Assembly: GCA_018971525.1 (NCBI GenBank)
Contig: JAGXAR010000040.1
Location: 1-33,646, forward strand
Length of the DNA stretch: 33,646 nt
Direction of reading: 5' to 3'
Source of the DNA: Nitrospirota bacterium
GTDB taxonomy: Bacteria > Nitrospirota > Nitrospiria > Nitrospirales > Nitrospiraceae
This document shows, one piece after another, positions 32,301 to 33,646 of the stretch; the first letter of the stretch is position 1, and the number at the start of each line of letters is the position of its first letter. The translations under genes and the position numbers were made by a program. Below the pieces are notes generated by a model. It saw only the letters and a list, made by a program, of their open reading frames with translations, was not told the origin of the DNA and ran no database searches.

Positions 32301-32341
32301 CGTTCGACGCGTGCAGTCGGAATCACCTCACTGACCCGCAC
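32301..32341. repeat. Direct duplicate of the right arm of the inverted repeat
   Basis: The 41 bp at 32301-32341 match 32141-32181 with four mismatches, exactly 160 bp apart (shared CGTTCGACG, GCAGTCGGAATCACCTCACT, CCGCAC). Purine-rich GGGAGAGGGGGAGGGAGAAG-like sequence follows each copy. The stretch 32082-32540 is otherwise without a gene. Confidence 0.7.
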
Positions 32342-32359
32342 TAGGGGAGAGAGGGAGAA

Positions 32360-32392
32360 ACCGGCAAGAATTGGCAAGTGGCGCATCTTTGA
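32360..32392 (+). pseudogene. Remnant of a duplicated polA C-terminus
   Basis: Codons here read TGKNWQVAHL followed by TGA; the end of polA reads TGHNWRVAHP followed by TAA. At DNA level 17 of 20 bases match in AACTGGCGAGTGGCGCATC versus AATTGGCAAGTGGCGCATC. The frame and stop position are kept, which points to a decayed partial duplication rather than chance. No homology to polA is seen further upstream. Confidence 0.55.
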
Positions 32393-32540
32393 GGTGGTGA
32401 TCGCACGACTAGCCAGAAAGGTGCGCTAAGTTTCAAGGCGGTAAATCATTGGGTAACAGTAAGCGGTAGCTAACACAAATCTGTAACTGTATACTCTCCA
32501 GCGAGAGAGGATATATCACCGAGAGTGGTTGTGAGTACGC

Positions 32541-33305
32541 ATGTTGGAAGTCCCGCAATACAAGAATCCTCCGGTTAGCGAAGCTCTTATCGACATCAGA
32601 ATTGACCCCTTGCCGCCTGAGAATTTGCAGCTCATCGAAAGCCTGACCAATAGGCTAGCTGCAAAGTATCCAACGAAAAAACTTCGTTATAAGTTCGAGG
32701 GAGGCATCCAGGTTGAGGGCGCAAAAGTCGTCGCTTCACCTGTGGCCTCAGGCGTCTACGGCATCTGGTTCGAATCAGAAGATCAGAAGGGAATAATCCA
32801 ACTCCGTCTCGATGGTTTTACGCATAACAGAATGAAACCCGATCCGTATGATGTCTGGCCTGGTTGGGAAAGCATGCGAGAGGAAGCCAGGGAGGCATGG
32901 GAGATATATGCTGAAACACTGCATCTTACAGAGATAACCAGGCTCGCGGTCAGATACATCAATCAAGTAGTTATTCCGGAGTCGACTATTGAACTTTACG
33001 ACTATTTTAGCGCACCGCCTAGAATTCCCCAGGATCTCCCGTATCAGGACATGCTGGACTTTTCTAGCTCCGTGACTATCAAAATGCCAAAGCACAAGGC
33101 GCTGGCCGTAGTAAAGCATTACCCAATACCGCAGAATTATACTGGAGCTATCGCAGTTGCTTTGGACATTGATGTTTTCCGTCCCGGGAAGGTACAGTTA
33201 AAATCGTTCCCAGTCTGGGAAACTCTTGACCAATTGCGGGAACTAAAGAATACTATTTTTGAAGCTAGCCTCCTTAATAGAACCAAGGAACTGTTCAACA
33301 AATGA
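32541..33305 (+). CDS. TIGR04255 family protein
   Basis: 254 residues. Family features: YKNPPVSEALIDIRIDPLPP at the start, then GVYGIWFESEDQKGIIQLRLDGFTHNRMKPDPYDVWPGWESMREEAREAWEIY, ITRLAVRYINQVVIPE, DYFSAPPRIPQDLP, and VALDIDVFRPG followed by a C-terminal helix with LKNTIFEASLLNRTKELF. TIGR04255 proteins are sporadically distributed and of unknown function. Codon use differs from the rest of the window (more AT-ending codons, ATA, AGA, TTA), and the spacer before it is also AT-richer, suggesting transfer. The next gene overlaps by ATGA, so translation is probably coupled. TATACT at 32490-32495 is a possible -10 with no clear -35. The ribosome site is weak. Confidence 0.85.
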   Translation: MLEVPQYKNPPVSEALIDIRIDPLPPENLQLIESLTNRLAAKYPTKKLRYKFEGGIQVEGAKVVASPVASGVYGIWFESEDQKGIIQLRLDGFTHNRMKPDPYDVWPGWESMREEAREAWEIYAETLHLTEITRLAVRYINQVVIPESTIELYDYFSAPPRIPQDLPYQDMLDFSSSVTIKMPKHKALAVVKHYPIPQNYTGAIAVALDIDVFRPGKVQLKSFPVWETLDQLRELKNTIFEASLLNRTKELFNK

Positions 33306-33646
33306 GTTTTTCTGGCGAAGTATTGATGTCAAATCGTTGGGAGATGGGCTCAGGTCCTTCTGCTTTGTTTGACAAGGTCAAAGAAGTAGGGACCGCAAAG
33401 CCTGATGCCGGTGGGCATACGACCGATCCAGTTTCTCTGGCATGGAAGGAATTAATAAGAGATGAAATCTTAGACGTTGCAGCTGCTTGTTCAAAGGAAG
33501 GATGGGATGGTGATGAAGCTGTCCCAATCTCTGCGGACTCAGTTGGGCGCACTATTAAGCTCATATATTTGGCTCCCGATGGGATTCGCCCACCAGAAGT
33601 AGTTCCTACCATTGACGGGGAAATTGCATTTGAGTGGCGTTTGGGT
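33302..33646 (+). CDS. Partner of the TIGR04255 protein, cut by the window end
   Basis: At least 115 codons, open to the last base of the window. Its ATG overlaps the TGA of the previous gene (ATGA). The readable part begins MSFSGEVLMSNRWEMGSGPS. Later come AWKELIRDEILDVAAACSKE, then GWDGDEAVPISADSVGRTIK, LAPDGIRPPEVVPTIDGEIA and FEW. The GWDG, PPEVVPTIDGEIAFEW pattern is one I associate with small proteins found next to TIGR04255 genes; that link is from memory and not verified. No function is known. Base composition is AT-rich like its partner. The real C-terminus lies outside the window. Confidence 0.7.
   Translation, partial: MSFSGEVLMSNRWEMGSGPSALFDKVKEVGTAKPDAGGHTTDPVSLAWKELIRDEILDVAAACSKEGWDGDEAVPISADSVGRTIKLIYLAPDGIRPPEVVPTIDGEIAFEWRLG

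Noticed and set aside
1-33646. CRISPR array, tRNA, rRNA or transposase
   Set aside because: No regularly spaced repeats, no cloverleaf or rRNA sequence and no transposase or integrase frame were recognised; the MITE-like elements carry no gene.

Overview
The window is dense chromosomal DNA of about 33.6 kb, GC-rich except for its last ~1.2 kb. The gene set suggests a Gram-negative, probably aerobic or microaerobic bacterium. There are many exported and outer-membrane proteins, an MlaA lipoprotein, YceI, a CPA2 cation/proton antiporter, DsrE/TusA proteins and a PaO-like Rieske oxygenase. The mix of DUF3015, TRL-like, SUMF1-like and DsrE2/TusA genes, together with the intergenic repeat style, resembles Nitrospira (Nitrospirota). 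That assignment is an inference from gene content, not a search result. No rRNA, tRNA or CRISPR array was recognised.

Layout. 1-6.1 kb is an envelope region on the plus strand: a DUF3015 exported protein, a DUF4105 outer-membrane-like protein, a TRL-like lipoprotein with a consensus promoter and terminator, a small beta-barrel protein, an alpha/beta hydrolase and MlaA. 6.1-8.5 kb (minus) is the threonine-to-glycine pathway tdh-kbl. 8.8-13.4 kb (plus) holds a TonB-C-terminal-like protein, YceI, a zinc alcohol dehydrogenase, a LolA/DUF4412-like periplasmic protein and a SUMF1-fold protein. 13.6-15.7 kb (minus) holds a four-helix-bundle/HemD fusion and a second SUMF1-fold protein. 15.9-19.1 kb (plus) holds a VOC protein, an unusual two-domain metallo-beta-lactamase-fold protein and a UDP-glucuronate 4-epimerase-like SDR. 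Then come an exported hypothetical protein and a HAD hydrolase (minus), a Kef-type antiporter (plus), a gene remnant and a Rieske oxygenase (minus). A divergent promoter pair reads into the Rieske gene on one side and dsrE2-tusA on the other. 25.2-31.8 kb holds ftcD, rpsU, nth, a DsrE protein, small exported and membrane proteins and polA. A DUF4177 protein and a decayed, repeat-rich intergenic stretch follow. The window ends in an AT-richer two-gene module: a TIGR04255 protein overlapping, by ATGA, a protein cut off by the window edge.

Most striking observations. (1) A dispersed MITE-like element (copies at 4574-4955, 8506-8760 and 10471-10706, with a related end at 27800-27812) has terminal inverted repeats beginning TAGCAGG; in three places that TAG is the stop codon of the neighbouring gene. 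(2) A four-helix-bundle (23S IVS protein-like) domain is fused to uroporphyrinogen-III synthase. (3) Two SUMF1-fold proteins lack the catalytic cysteines of formylglycine-generating enzyme. (4) The divergent promoter at 24.1 kb has its two -35 boxes inside one palindrome. (5) A fragment resembling the end of a Lon-type S16 protease lies in frame directly after the Rieske stop codon. (6) PolA lacks proofreading residues and carries proline in motif A. (7) The 3' end of ftcD runs through the promoter and start of rpsU. (8) A second, decayed copy of the polA C-terminal codons lies ~590 bp downstream of polA. (9) The terminal TIGR04255 two-gene module looks horizontally acquired.
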